From Balneolaceae bacterium (GTDB lineage Bacteria; Bacteroidota; Rhodothermia; Balneolales; Balneolaceae): 14,882 nt of DNA. Made by a program: the position numbers and the translations under genes. The stretch's first letter is position 1. Every line of letters starts with the position of its first letter. Of this stretch, positions 1 through 8,188 are shown one piece after another. The notes under the pieces are model-generated. The model did no database searches, was not told the origin of the DNA, and was given only the letters and a program-made list of their open reading frames with translations. The DNA is taken from NCBI GenBank assembly GCA_007123985.1, contig SLGA01000284.1, positions 1-14,882 on the forward strand, written 5' to 3'.

Positions 1-1632
1 ATCTTCGGCTATCCGGGCGGTGCCGTTTTACCGGTATATGATGCCCTGTTTGATAATCATGACCTGAAGCATGTACTTATTCGGCATGAACAAGCCGGAA
101 CACATGCTGCCGACGGATATTCACGGGCAACCGGAAAGCCCGGAGTAGTACTCGCAACATCCGGCCCGGGCGGAACCAATACAGTTACAGGTATTGCAAC
201 AGCTATGATGGATTCCATTCCTTTGGTTGTACTCACAGGCCAGGTTCCAACAAGTGTGATCGGGAACGATGCCTTTCAGGAAGCTGATATTGTGGGAATT
301 ACACGACCCATCACCAAACAAAATTATCTTGTACGCGATGTAAACAATCTTGAAAGCGTACTTCGGGAAGCGTTTCACATCGCCACAAACGGCAGGCCAG
401 GCCCGGTTTTGGTTGATCTCCCCAAAGATATGCTGAACACCAAAGCACGGTTTAAAGGAACCAAATATGTAGATATTCCAAGTTTCAAACCAACCATCCA
501 CGGCCACCAGCCACAGATAGCTAAAGCGGCAAGAATGCTCAGTGAAGCAAAAAAACCCCTCATTTATGTAGGTGGTGGTGCAATTTTAGGCCAAGCATGG
601 AAAGAGGTTACTGAATTTGCAGAACGTCTTAACATACCCGTAACAACAACGTTGATGGGACTGGGTGCTTTCCCCGAATCAAAATCGCAATCACTTGGAA
701 TGCTCGGCATGCACGGTACCTGGTATGCAAACATGGCAATGACTGAGTGTGATGTGCTTCTTGCCGTAGGCGCACGTTTTGATGACAGGGTAACCGGACG
801 GTTGAACGGGTTTTCGCAAAATTCCAGAAAAATACATATTGATATCGACCCGTCATGCATCGGGAAAAATGTGGATGTGGAGGTACCGATTGTAGGAGAT
901 GTAAAACGCGTGATTCCTGCTATCGATAAGCTTGCCAATCCACCTGAAATTTCTGAATGGTGGGATACCATACACTCCTGGAAAAAAGAACATCCCCTTG
1001 TTGTGCCAAAGTCGGATGATGAGATCTACCCTCAGCACATGGTAAAAATGATCTCTGAAGTGACTGGGGGCAATGCCATTGTTGTAACAGATGTGGGCCA
1101 GCACCAAATGTGGGCAGCACAGCATTATCAGTACAACCACCCGCGCTCCTGGATAACATCCGGCGGACTGGGCACAATGGGTTTCGGGTTTCCCGCAGCA
1201 ATTGGTGCTGCCATTGCCTGCCCCGATCGTGATGTGGTTTGTATTACAGGTGATGGCGGATTCCAGATGCTCTCCTGCGAACTTGCCACCGCTGTTGAGT
1301 ACAAAGTCCCCGTAAAAATTGTCATCATGAATAATGCCTGTCTCGGAATGGTACGGCAATGGCAACAGCTCTTCTTTAATAACCGTACCAGCTACTCCGT
1401 TTTCGGTTCAAACAATCCTGATTTTGTGAAAATGGCCGATGCATACGGAATGAAGGGAATGAGAGCTACCAATCCTGAAGAGATGAAAGAAGTACTTCAG
1501 AAGGCAATGGCCATAAAAGATGAACCTGTTCTGATGGACTTCAGCGTGGTGAAAAATGAGAACTGCTACCCAATGGTACCATCCGGTGCAGCCCTCTATG
1601 AAATGGTAGAATCTGATGAGGAGTGCAAATAA
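1..1632 (+). CDS. ilvB: Acetolactate synthase large subunit (5' end outside window)
   Basis: Large catalytic subunit of acetohydroxyacid synthase. This ThDP-dependent enzyme condenses two pyruvates to 2-acetolactate, or pyruvate with 2-oxobutyrate to 2-aceto-2-hydroxybutyrate, the first common step of valine, leucine and isoleucine synthesis. The frame is open from base 1 to the TAA at 1630-1632, giving 543 visible residues. Family members have about 560-590, so roughly 20-40 N-terminal residues including the start lie upstream. Visible marks are FGYPGGAVLP at the beginning, the catalytic Glu in RHEQAGTHAADGY (visible residue 30), the central FAD-type domain (about 140-270), and the ThDP/Mg motif GDGGFQ (417-422) with its partner NN at 444-445. 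The stop overlaps the ilvN start by one base (TAATG), which points to translational coupling of the two subunits. The family call is secure. Which AHAS isozyme class it belongs to cannot be told from here. Confidence 0.97.
   Translation: MFGYPGGAVLPVYDALFDNHDLKHVLIRHEQAGTHAADGYSRATGKPGVVLATSGPGGTNTVTGIATAMMDSIPLVVLTGQVPTSVIGNDAFQEADIVGITRPITKQNYLVRDVNNLESVLREAFHIATNGRPGPVLVDLPKDMLNTKARFKGTKYVDIPSFKPTIHGHQPQIAKAARMLSEAKKPLIYVGGGAILGQAWKEVTEFAERLNIPVTTTLMGLGAFPESKSQSLGMLGMHGTWYANMAMTECDVLLAVGARFDDRVTGRLNGFSQNSRKIHIDIDPSCIGKNVDVEVPIVGDVKRVIPAIDKLANPPEISEWWDTIHSWKKEHPLVVPKSDDEIYPQHMVKMISEVTGGNAIVVTDVGQHQMWAAQHYQYNHPRSWITSGGLGTMGFGFPAAIGAAIACPDRDVVCITGDGGFQMLSCELATAVEYKVPVKIVIMNNACLGMVRQWQQLFFNNRTSYSVFGSNNPDFVKMADAYGMKGMRATNPEEMKEVLQKAMAIKDEPVLMDFSVVKNENCYPMVPSGAALYEMVESDEECK
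1618..1623 (+). promoter_or_regulatory. Shine-Dalgarno sequence for ilvN
   Basis: GAGGAG lies inside the end of ilvB, eight bases before the ATG at 1632. It decides the ilvN start in favour of 1632 over the in-frame GTG at 1623 and the ATG at 1647. Such a clear SD is unusual here, because most other genes in the window have CA-rich leaders with none. Confidence 0.7.
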
Positions 1633-2156
1633 TGAGTACAACCGTAATGACCAAAGATTACAGGCACACTCTCTCGGTTCTTGTAAAACACAATTTGAAC
1701 ACTTTTTCAAGAATCATTGGCATTTTCAGTGGGAAGGGATTTGAGCTGGAAAGCGTGACCTTTGCTTCGGAAGCAGAACGGGGTATGGCACGAATTACCA
1801 TCACCACCTATGGGGATGAAAAAACGGTTGAGCAGATCAACAAGCACCTTCACAATGTAGTGGATGTGCTGAAAGTGACCGACCTGACTCATAAAAAATG
1901 CATTGAACGGGAACTTGCCATCATTAAAGTATCCACTGCCAAAGTTGGCCGTCCCGAAATTATGCTTATTGCACAAGCCTTCAAGGCAAAAGTAATCGAT
2001 ATCACCACTGACAAACTTGCCCTCGAAGTTACCGGCAATACCGACAAAGTAGATGCCATGATTGAAGTATTGAAACCGTATGGAATTGCAGAAATGTCGA
2101 GAAGTGGCAGCGTAGCCCTTAAACGAGAGTTTCAGGGTGCAGTAAATATCAATTAA
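1632..2156 (+). CDS. ilvN: Acetolactate synthase regulatory small subunit
   Basis: Small subunit that activates IlvB and normally carries valine feedback inhibition. From the ATG at 1632 it has 174 residues, close to the 160-175 of the IlvH/IlvN long form. The N-terminal ACT domain runs from about 10 to 85 (RHTLSVLV, then FSRIIGIFSGKGFELES). The C-terminal ALS_ss_C domain runs from about 95 to 170 (ERELAIIKVS, and RSGSVAL near the end). Aligned by eye to E. coli IlvH with an offset of 9, the valine-site residues Asn11, Gly14 and Asn29 are His20, Asn23 and Glu38 here. The normally conserved Pro/Ser-Gly turn of the first ACT loop is missing. Valine sensitivity may therefore be reduced or altered, which is an inference. 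The start overlaps the ilvB stop and is preceded by a good SD. Confidence 0.95.
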   Translation: MSTTVMTKDYRHTLSVLVKHNLNTFSRIIGIFSGKGFELESVTFASEAERGMARITITTYGDEKTVEQINKHLHNVVDVLKVTDLTHKKCIERELAIIKVSTAKVGRPEIMLIAQAFKAKVIDITTDKLALEVTGNTDKVDAMIEVLKPYGIAEMSRSGSVALKREFQGAVNIN

Positions 2157-2198
2157 TACAATACAATTTTTGAAAATACCTAACTCAACGAATAAAGA

Positions 2199-3221
2199 AT
2201 GAAAGCGAAAACATATTATAACGGAGATGCAAACCTCGATCTCTTATCAGAAAAAACCGTTGCCGTAATTGGTTACGGAAGCCAGGGCCACGCCCACGCA
2301 TTAAACCTTAAAGACAGTGGAATTGATGTTGTGGTGGGGCTCAGAAAAGAGAGCTCTTCATGGAAAGAAGCAGAAAAAGCAGGATTGAATGTATTTGAAA
2401 CAGCCGAAGCTGCTTCCAAGGGAGATATCGTAATGGTATTGATTCCGGATCAGCACCAGGGCCGTGTATATAAAGAAAGCATTGAACCAAACCTCGAAGC
2501 CGGTAACGTGCTGATGTTTGCGCACGGTTTCAACATCCACTTCGATGCCATTGTACCTCCGAAAGATGTGGACGTGTTCATGGTGGCACCTAAAGGTCCC
2601 GGGCATTTGGTACGACGAGTGTACACCGAAGGGTCCGGCGTTCCCTGTCTGTTTGCTGTATATCAGGATGCCTCCGGAACAGCCAAAAAAACTGCACTTG
2701 CTTATGCAAAAGCCATCGGTGGAACCCGCGCAGGAGTACTGGAAACCACATTCAAAGAAGAGACCGAAACCGATCTTTTTGGCGAGCAGGCTGTTCTTTG
2801 CGGCGGTGCATCCGAACTGGTAAAAGTTGGGTTTGAAGTTCTTGTAGAAGCCGGGTATCAACCCGAAATAGCCTACTTCGAATGCCTGCATGAACTGAAG
2901 CTAATTGTTGACCTGATGTATGAAGGCGGAATTGAACGAATGTACTATTCGGTGAGCGACACCGCCGAATATGGCGGTCTTACCCGCGGCACACGGGTTA
3001 TTGACAAAGACACCAAAAAACGAATGAAGACCATCCTCGAAGAGGTGCAAAGCGGTGCATTTGCTAAAGAGTGGCTCAATGAAAACGATGAAGGTTTACC
3101 AAACCTGAGTAAAATGCGATCTGAACTGGGCGACCACAAAATCGAGACCATCGGAAAAGAATTGCGCTCTATGATGGACTGGATCCCCGGAAACAAAAAA
3201 GAGGCCGAGCCTGCTGAGTAA
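2199..3221 (+). CDS. ilvC: Ketol-acid reductoisomerase, class I (NADP-type)
   Basis: Catalyses the Mg-dependent alkyl migration and NAD(P)H reduction of acetolactate or acetohydroxybutyrate to the dihydroxy acids, the second common step of valine and isoleucine synthesis. Its 340 residues fit the short class I family (about 330-340). The Rossmann domain shows VIGYGSQGHAHALNL (GxGxxG, 25-30). The strand-2 loop carries Arg49 and Ser52-Ser54, which usually favour NADPH over NADH. The knotted C-terminal domain has the metal ligands Asp192 and Glu196 (TDLFGEQ), Glu228 and Glu232 (ECLHE), and Ser253 (SVSD). It starts 42 bases after ilvN with no SD in the A-rich leader, and is 49 bases before cimA, consistent with one transcript. 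Dihydroxyacid dehydratase (ilvD), the next enzyme, is not in the window and may lie upstream of ilvB. Confidence 0.97.
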   Translation: MKAKTYYNGDANLDLLSEKTVAVIGYGSQGHAHALNLKDSGIDVVVGLRKESSSWKEAEKAGLNVFETAEAASKGDIVMVLIPDQHQGRVYKESIEPNLEAGNVLMFAHGFNIHFDAIVPPKDVDVFMVAPKGPGHLVRRVYTEGSGVPCLFAVYQDASGTAKKTALAYAKAIGGTRAGVLETTFKEETETDLFGEQAVLCGGASELVKVGFEVLVEAGYQPEIAYFECLHELKLIVDLMYEGGIERMYYSVSDTAEYGGLTRGTRVIDKDTKKRMKTILEEVQSGAFAKEWLNENDEGLPNLSKMRSELGDHKIETIGKELRSMMDWIPGNKKEAEPAE

Positions 3222-3270
3222 GCTTCATGATTGAATCCATACCCTAAAAATAAACCATAACACCCATAAC

Positions 3271-4878
3271 ATGCCAAAAACCATCCACATATTCGATACA
3301 ACCCTGCGCGATGGTACGCAGGGCGAGAAGGTATCTTTTTCGGCTGAGGATAAATTCCGGATAGCCAAACGCCTTGATGAGTTTGGGATTCACTATATCG
3401 AAGGTGGATGGCCGGGCTCCAACCCGAAAGACATGGCTTTTTTTGAAAAAGCAAAAAAGCACACCTTCCGACATGCAAAAATCGTTGCGTTCGGAAGCAC
3501 CTGCCGCGCTTGCAATACCCCTGACAACGACCCGAATCTGGCAGCTTTAATTGAAGCAGAAACACCTGCTGTATCGTTGTTTGGAAAATCGTGGCTGCTC
3601 CATGTAACCGAGGCGTTAAAAATCACCCCGGAAGATAATCTTGAGATTATCAAAGGGTCGGTTCAATTCCTTAAAAATAACGGGAAAGAGGTGATTTATG
3701 ATGCTGAGCACTTTTTCGACGGGTATAAAGACAGCCCCGAATATGCAATAAAAACACTGATTACAGCACAGAATGCCGGTGCCGATGTTCTTGTTCTTTG
3801 CGACACAAATGGCGGCACACTTACACACGAAGTGCATACTATTGTTAAAGAAGTAACCCAAAAAGTATCGGCTCCTGTTGGCATCCACACTCATAACGAC
3901 TGTGAACTTGCCGTAGCTAACGCTATTACGGCCGTTCAGGCGGGTGCTGTACATGTGCAGGGAACCATCAACGGCTATGGGGAACGATGCGGAAATGCAA
4001 ATCTCTGCTCGGTGATGCCTAACCTTCAGCTCAAGCTGGGTTTTCAGTGTATCCCCGAAGATCAGATGGTAAACCTTTCAACCCTTTCGAAATTTGTGAG
4101 TGAGCTCGGCAATCTCACACCTGACAACAAACAACCTTATGTTGGAAAAAGTGCATTTGCCCATAAGGGTGGCATTCACGTGAGTGCTGTCATCAAAAAT
4201 GAGCAGACATACGAACACATCAGGCCGGAGCAGGTTGGCAACAGCAGGCGTGTGCTTGTGTCTGATCTTTCAGGCAAAAGCAATGTTACCTACAAATCTG
4301 AAGAGCTTGGTTTTGATTTCGACAAAAATTCAAAACAGAGTTCGGAAATTGTACAGGAACTTAAAAAGCTCGAAAACGAAGGTTACCAATTCGAAGCTGC
4401 GGAAGCATCTTTTGAACTGCTTGTAAAACAGATCACCAACAACGCTCCCGACTATTTTAAACTGGAAGGTTTCCGCGTGATAATGGAACGAAATGCCAAC
4501 GGGGAATCGCGCTCTGAAGCTACCATAAAAGTACGTGTGAACGACCAAATTGAGCTAAGTGCCGCTGAAGGAAACGGGCCTGTACACGCACTTGATGCTG
4601 CCCTTCGCAGAGCTCTGTGCGAGTTTTATCCTGAAATTTCATCCATGCAGCTGCAGGATTATAAAGTGCGGGTACTGAACGAAAAAGACGGTACAGGCGC
4701 CAAAGTTCGCGTTCTTATCGACTCTGCAAAAGACGGTACAAGCTGGGGCACCGTAGGTGTATCAGAAAATATTATCGATGCAAGCTGGAAGGCACTCTCT
4801 GAAGGGGTGATCTACTTCCTGATGAATCAAAACAGCAAACCGAAACAGAAACCCAAACTGGCCGAATCAAAAACCTGA
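3271..4878 (+). CDS. cimA: (R)-citramalate synthase (CimA, LeuA superfamily)
   Basis: Condenses acetyl-CoA with pyruvate to (R)-citramalate, the entry to the threonine-independent route to 2-oxobutyrate and isoleucine. At 535 residues it matches the CimA-type family (about 520-540) rather than ordinary LeuA. The HMGL-like TIM barrel (about 1-275) has FDTTLRDGTQG with Arg13 and Asp14, metal ligands His206 and His208 (GIHTHND), and NGYGERCGN (234-242). The early IEGGWPGSNPKD segment is typical of this subfamily; LeuA has IEAGFP there. A linker with FAHKGGIHVSAV (296-307) leads to a complete C-terminal LeuA_dimer regulatory domain (about 395-520, with SAAEGNGPVHALDAALRRAL). The downstream neighbours leuA and leuCDB would supply the next two enzymes. 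A homocitrate-type or other acyl-transferring synthase is possible but less likely in this operon. The leader has no SD. Confidence 0.88.
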   Translation: MPKTIHIFDTTLRDGTQGEKVSFSAEDKFRIAKRLDEFGIHYIEGGWPGSNPKDMAFFEKAKKHTFRHAKIVAFGSTCRACNTPDNDPNLAALIEAETPAVSLFGKSWLLHVTEALKITPEDNLEIIKGSVQFLKNNGKEVIYDAEHFFDGYKDSPEYAIKTLITAQNAGADVLVLCDTNGGTLTHEVHTIVKEVTQKVSAPVGIHTHNDCELAVANAITAVQAGAVHVQGTINGYGERCGNANLCSVMPNLQLKLGFQCIPEDQMVNLSTLSKFVSELGNLTPDNKQPYVGKSAFAHKGGIHVSAVIKNEQTYEHIRPEQVGNSRRVLVSDLSGKSNVTYKSEELGFDFDKNSKQSSEIVQELKKLENEGYQFEAAEASFELLVKQITNNAPDYFKLEGFRVIMERNANGESRSEATIKVRVNDQIELSAAEGNGPVHALDAALRRALCEFYPEISSMQLQDYKVRVLNEKDGTGAKVRVLIDSAKDGTSWGTVGVSENIIDASWKALSEGVIYFLMNQNSKPKQKPKLAESKT

Positions 4879-4930
4879 CAGAAAAGCCAAATCATAGAAG
4901 CTTTAATACCAACAAACAAAACACAACGTC

Positions 4931-6124
4931 ATGGACAATCACATTAAAATTTTCGACACCACCCTTCGAGACGGTGAGCAGTCACCGGGTTACAGCATGA
5001 ATAAGCCTGAAAAACTTCGTCTTGCTCTACAACTCGAAAAACTGGGTGTTGATGTGATTGAAGCCGGTTTTCCAATTGCATCAGACGGAGATTTCGAGAC
5101 AGTAAAAGAGATTGGAAAAATCATTAAAAAAAGCACAGTTGCAGCTTTGTGCCGAACGCGACAGGTTGATCTGGAGCGAGCCATATCCGCTGTTCAGCAT
5201 GCTGCAAAACCGAGAATACATACATTTATTGCCACAAGTGATATCCACCTGAAATACAAGCTTCAGCAAACGCGTGAGCAGGTACTCGAGTCAGCGGTTA
5301 AGGCTGTTGAGTATGCAAAATCCCATTGCGATGATGTGGAATTTTCAGCTGAAGATGCTTCCCGAAGCGATCCTGAATTTTTAACTGAGATTTTCACTGC
5401 CGTGATCGATGCGGGAGCAACAACCATTAATGTACCCGATACAGTTGGCTATGCACTTCCCTGGGAGTATGCCGAACTGATTAAAACTTTAAATCAGAAC
5501 ATCCCAAATATTGACAAAGCTGTAATCAGTGTTCACTGCCACAATGACCTGGGTCTTGCAGTGGCAAACTCGCTGATGGCGGTTCAAAACGGAGCCCGCC
5601 AAATCGAGTGTACCGTTAACGGAATTGGCGAGCGGGCAGGCAATGCATCCCTCGAAGAGGTGGTGATGGCTATCGAAACCCGGAAAAACATCATGAACTA
5701 CACCACATCGGTAAACACGAAGGAGATCTATCCTTCCAGCCAGATGCTGGCACAGATTACCGGTAAGGGTGTTCAGCCGAATAAAGCCATTGTGGGAGAC
5801 AATGCATTTGCGCACGAAGCGGGAATTCATCAGCATGGAGTTCTGAAAAATCCACTTACGTATGAGATAATGACACCCGAATCGGTAGGTTTAACATGCA
5901 ATAAAATTGTGATAGGGAAGCATTCAGGCCGATTTGCCCTCTGCAAAAAACTGGAAGAACTTGGCTATTTCCTCAGTAAGGAAGATTTAAATGATGTGTA
6001 TATAAAAGTAACCAAATTAGCTGACGAGAAGAAGGTAGTTGAAGATCACGATCTTGTCTCAATTATCTCGATTATGAACAAAACTTCAAATTCACCATCG
6101 CACAAAATGGCCTCAGGTAGTTAA
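4931..6124 (+). CDS. leuA: 2-isopropylmalate synthase, short form without regulatory domain
   Basis: Condenses acetyl-CoA with 2-oxoisovalerate to 2-isopropylmalate, the committed step of leucine synthesis. The HMGL-like barrel shows FDTTLRDGEQSPG (Arg13, Asp14), IEAGFP (44-49), metal ligands His202 and His204 (HCHNDLGLAVANS) and NGIGERAGNASLEE (230-243). The linker subdomain has FAHEAGIHQHG (293-303) and IGKHSGR (328-334). At 397 residues it stops where full-length enzymes (about 510-520) begin the C-terminal LeuA_dimer leucine-binding domain. Only 62 bases separate it from leuC, so the missing domain is not hidden behind a frameshift. This looks like a native short, probably leucine-insensitive form, as is known for some other bacterial LeuA-type synthases. 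It sits 52 bases after its paralogue cimA, with an A/C-rich leader lacking an SD. Confidence 0.93.
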   Translation: MDNHIKIFDTTLRDGEQSPGYSMNKPEKLRLALQLEKLGVDVIEAGFPIASDGDFETVKEIGKIIKKSTVAALCRTRQVDLERAISAVQHAAKPRIHTFIATSDIHLKYKLQQTREQVLESAVKAVEYAKSHCDDVEFSAEDASRSDPEFLTEIFTAVIDAGATTINVPDTVGYALPWEYAELIKTLNQNIPNIDKAVISVHCHNDLGLAVANSLMAVQNGARQIECTVNGIGERAGNASLEEVVMAIETRKNIMNYTTSVNTKEIYPSSQMLAQITGKGVQPNKAIVGDNAFAHEAGIHQHGVLKNPLTYEIMTPESVGLTCNKIVIGKHSGRFALCKKLEELGYFLSKEDLNDVYIKVTKLADEKKVVEDHDLVSIISIMNKTSNSPSHKMASGS

Positions 6125-6186
6125 CCGGGGCGGTGTGCCGAAAAAACATAAAATAAAACCAACAAACCAAAACAATACCATAGATT

Positions 6187-7500
6187 ATGGGAATGACGCT
6201 AACTGAAAAGATTCTTGCAAAACACAGTGGCAGAGACCGGGTATCACCCGGCGACAATGTGTGGGTTGATGTAGATGTACTGATGACTCACGATGTGTGC
6301 GGGCCACCGGCAATTGGCATTTTTCACAAACAATTTGGCGAAGATGCCAAAGTCTGGGACAAAAACAAACTTGTAATCATCCCCGACCACTACATTTTCA
6401 CAAACGATAAATATGCTAACCGTAATGTAGATGTATTACGGGCTTTTGCCGCCGAACAGGATCTGCCCTACTTCTACGATGTTGGAACAGATTCATATAA
6501 AGGTGTTTGCCATGTTGCTCTCCCCGAAGAGGGATTTACCCGCCCGGGTGAAGTACTTTTCGGAACTGATTCCCATACGTGCACAGCCGGAGCCTTTGGC
6601 CAGTTCGCAACCGGGATTGGGAACACGGATGCTGCCTTTATTATGGGAACCGGCAAACTCTGGGTGAAAGTACCCGAAACCATGCGCTTTGTATTTGAAG
6701 GAACCTCCCTGCCGCCATACCTCATGGCCAAAGATATCATTTTGCAAATCATTGGCGACATCGGTGTTGATGGAGCAACCTACCGAACAATGGAATTTGC
6801 AGGGCAGGGAATTAAAGCTCTTACCATGGAAGATCGTATGACTCTCACCAATATGGCCATCGAGGCCGGCGGGAAAAATGGTGTAGTTGAACCTGATGAG
6901 GTAACAGAAGCGTATGTGAAATCGCGTACCGATCATCCTTACGAGAAAGTGTACAGCGACCCGGATGCAAAATATCATAGCGTGCATCACTATAATCTGG
7001 AAGATATGGTGCCAATGGTGGCCAAACCCCACAGCCCCGATAACAAGGCCACTGTAGAGGAAGTAGAGGGCGGATATCTTGATCGCGCCTATATTGGTTC
7101 ATGCACCGGCGGCAAACTTTCTGATTTCCGCGCAGCTGCTGAAATTATTCGCGGTAATAAGGTAAAACTGGATACTTACATTGTTCCTGCCACCACAGAA
7201 ATTGCCCGCGCTCTTGAAACCGAAACCATTTTCGGCACACCATTGATTGATATTTTCCGGGAAGCCGGTTGTAAAATTGGAAATGCATCCTGTGCAGCAT
7301 GTCTTGGCGGACCTTCTGATACCTTCGGGCGGTTAAACAACCAAGAAGTATGCATCTCATCAACAAACCGTAATTATCCGGGCAGAATGGGCTCGAAACA
7401 ATCACAGGTCTACCTTGCATCACCCTATACAGTGGCTGCATCCGCAATAACCGGTGTAATTACCGACCCAAGAGTATTTATCCAGGAAACGGTGATATAA
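6187..7500 (+). CDS. leuC: 3-isopropylmalate dehydratase large subunit
   Basis: Fe-S subunit of isopropylmalate isomerase, which converts 2- to 3-isopropylmalate through dehydration and rehydration. In the citramalate route it would also convert citramalate to 3-methylmalate. Its 437 residues and sequence style place it with the shorter HACN/LeuC type rather than the roughly 470-residue proteobacterial LeuC. The three cluster cysteines are visible: Cys306 in IGSCTGG, and Cys369 and Cys372 in CAACLGG. Other aconitase-family marks are FGTDSHTCTAGAFGQFATGIG (begins at 125) and the closing segment with NRNYPGRMG (394-402). It forms a heterodimer with LeuD, encoded 112 bases downstream. Homoaconitase activity is the main alternative, but the leucine operon and the LeuD specificity loop argue for isopropylmalate. 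Confidence 0.95.
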   Translation: MGMTLTEKILAKHSGRDRVSPGDNVWVDVDVLMTHDVCGPPAIGIFHKQFGEDAKVWDKNKLVIIPDHYIFTNDKYANRNVDVLRAFAAEQDLPYFYDVGTDSYKGVCHVALPEEGFTRPGEVLFGTDSHTCTAGAFGQFATGIGNTDAAFIMGTGKLWVKVPETMRFVFEGTSLPPYLMAKDIILQIIGDIGVDGATYRTMEFAGQGIKALTMEDRMTLTNMAIEAGGKNGVVEPDEVTEAYVKSRTDHPYEKVYSDPDAKYHSVHHYNLEDMVPMVAKPHSPDNKATVEEVEGGYLDRAYIGSCTGGKLSDFRAAAEIIRGNKVKLDTYIVPATTEIARALETETIFGTPLIDIFREAGCKIGNASCAACLGGPSDTFGRLNNQEVCISSTNRNYPGRMGSKQSQVYLASPYTVAASAITGVITDPRVFIQETVI

Positions 7501-7514
7501 CGATAGATGAAGGC

Positions 7515-7541
7515 TTAGGCGATCTTTAATTTTATGCCTAA
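7515..7541 (+). other. Weak inverted repeat between leuC and leuD
   Basis: TTAGGC (7515-7520) and GCCTAA (7536-7541) form a perfect 6-bp stem around a 15-base AT-rich loop. It sits in the 112-base leuC-leuD gap, the widest gap inside the operon. No U-tract follows, so it is not a normal intrinsic terminator. It could be an RNA-processing or attenuation point, or chance. Confidence 0.25.
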
Positions 7542-7612
7542 ACTTCCTATCCGCCTCAGAAAAAAGTAAATATTTTTACGAAATAAATTTTTAAAACGAT
7601 ACAAATACCAAC

Positions 7613-8188
7613 ATGAGTAAAAACTCTGAACCCATCAAAGGCAAAGCCTTTGTATTGGGAAAAAATATCGACACAGACCAGATCATCCCGGCCGCACATC
7701 TTGTATATAGCCTTGAAGATCCGGAAGAGCGCAAGCTGTATGGTAAGTATGCCCTTTCCGGTGTTCCTTCTGCCGAATCGGGCCTTCCGCAAGGAAATAT
7801 TCCGCTTACCAAAGAGGGTGAAACAGAAAGTGAATTCAAAATCATTGTGGCGGGTGATAATTTCGGCTGCGGATCATCGCGAGAGCATGCACCCGCATGC
7901 CTTGAAATTGCAGGAATTGAGGCAATTATATCCTCGTCGTACGCACGAATTTTCTACAGAAACTCTGTTGATGGCGGATTTCTGATCCCGTTTGAAAGTT
8001 TCGAAGATCTCAGTAAGGAAGTAAAAACAGGTGACGAACTGGAAATAGACCAGGTAAACCATCAGATGAAAAACGTAACTCAGGATAAGGTGTACAACAT
8101 CAAACCTCTGGGAAGCGTGGCAGACATTGTTCATGCCGGCGGAATATTTGAATATGCGCGACAAAACGGAATGGTGCCTGCAAAATGA
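7613..8188 (+). CDS. leuD: 3-isopropylmalate dehydratase small subunit
   Basis: Swivel-domain subunit that completes the LeuCD isomerase. It has 191 residues, within the 160-200 usual for LeuD. Visible marks are KNIDTDQIIPA (17-27), the substrate-specificity loop HLVY (29-32) and the aconitase-C signature GDNFGCGSSREHAP (81-94). In the HACN/IPMI family, YLVY-like loops go with isopropylmalate-type substrates and YLR-type loops with homoaconitate, so HLVY supports the leucine/citramalate role (family knowledge applied by eye). The end overlaps the leuB start by four bases (ATGA, 8185-8188), which suggests coupled translation. The leader is AT-rich without an SD. Confidence 0.95.
   Translation: MSKNSEPIKGKAFVLGKNIDTDQIIPAAHLVYSLEDPEERKLYGKYALSGVPSAESGLPQGNIPLTKEGETESEFKIIVAGDNFGCGSSREHAPACLEIAGIEAIISSSYARIFYRNSVDGGFLIPFESFEDLSKEVKTGDELEIDQVNHQMKNVTQDKVYNIKPLGSVADIVHAGGIFEYARQNGMVPAK

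Noticed and set aside
121..1710. Several long open frames on the minus strand opposite ilvB (such as 853-1365)
   Set aside because: They lie wholly within a conserved gene on the other strand, have no recognisable domain and show odd Cys/His-rich composition typical of antisense shadows.
2945..3565. 206-codon minus-strand frame across the ilvC-cimA junction
   Set aside because: It is antisense to two conserved enzymes, its composition is not protein-like, and it matches no known family.
6072..6186. Frameshift hiding a LeuA regulatory domain after leuA
   Set aside because: Only 62 non-coding bases separate leuA from leuC, far too few for the roughly 120-residue domain.
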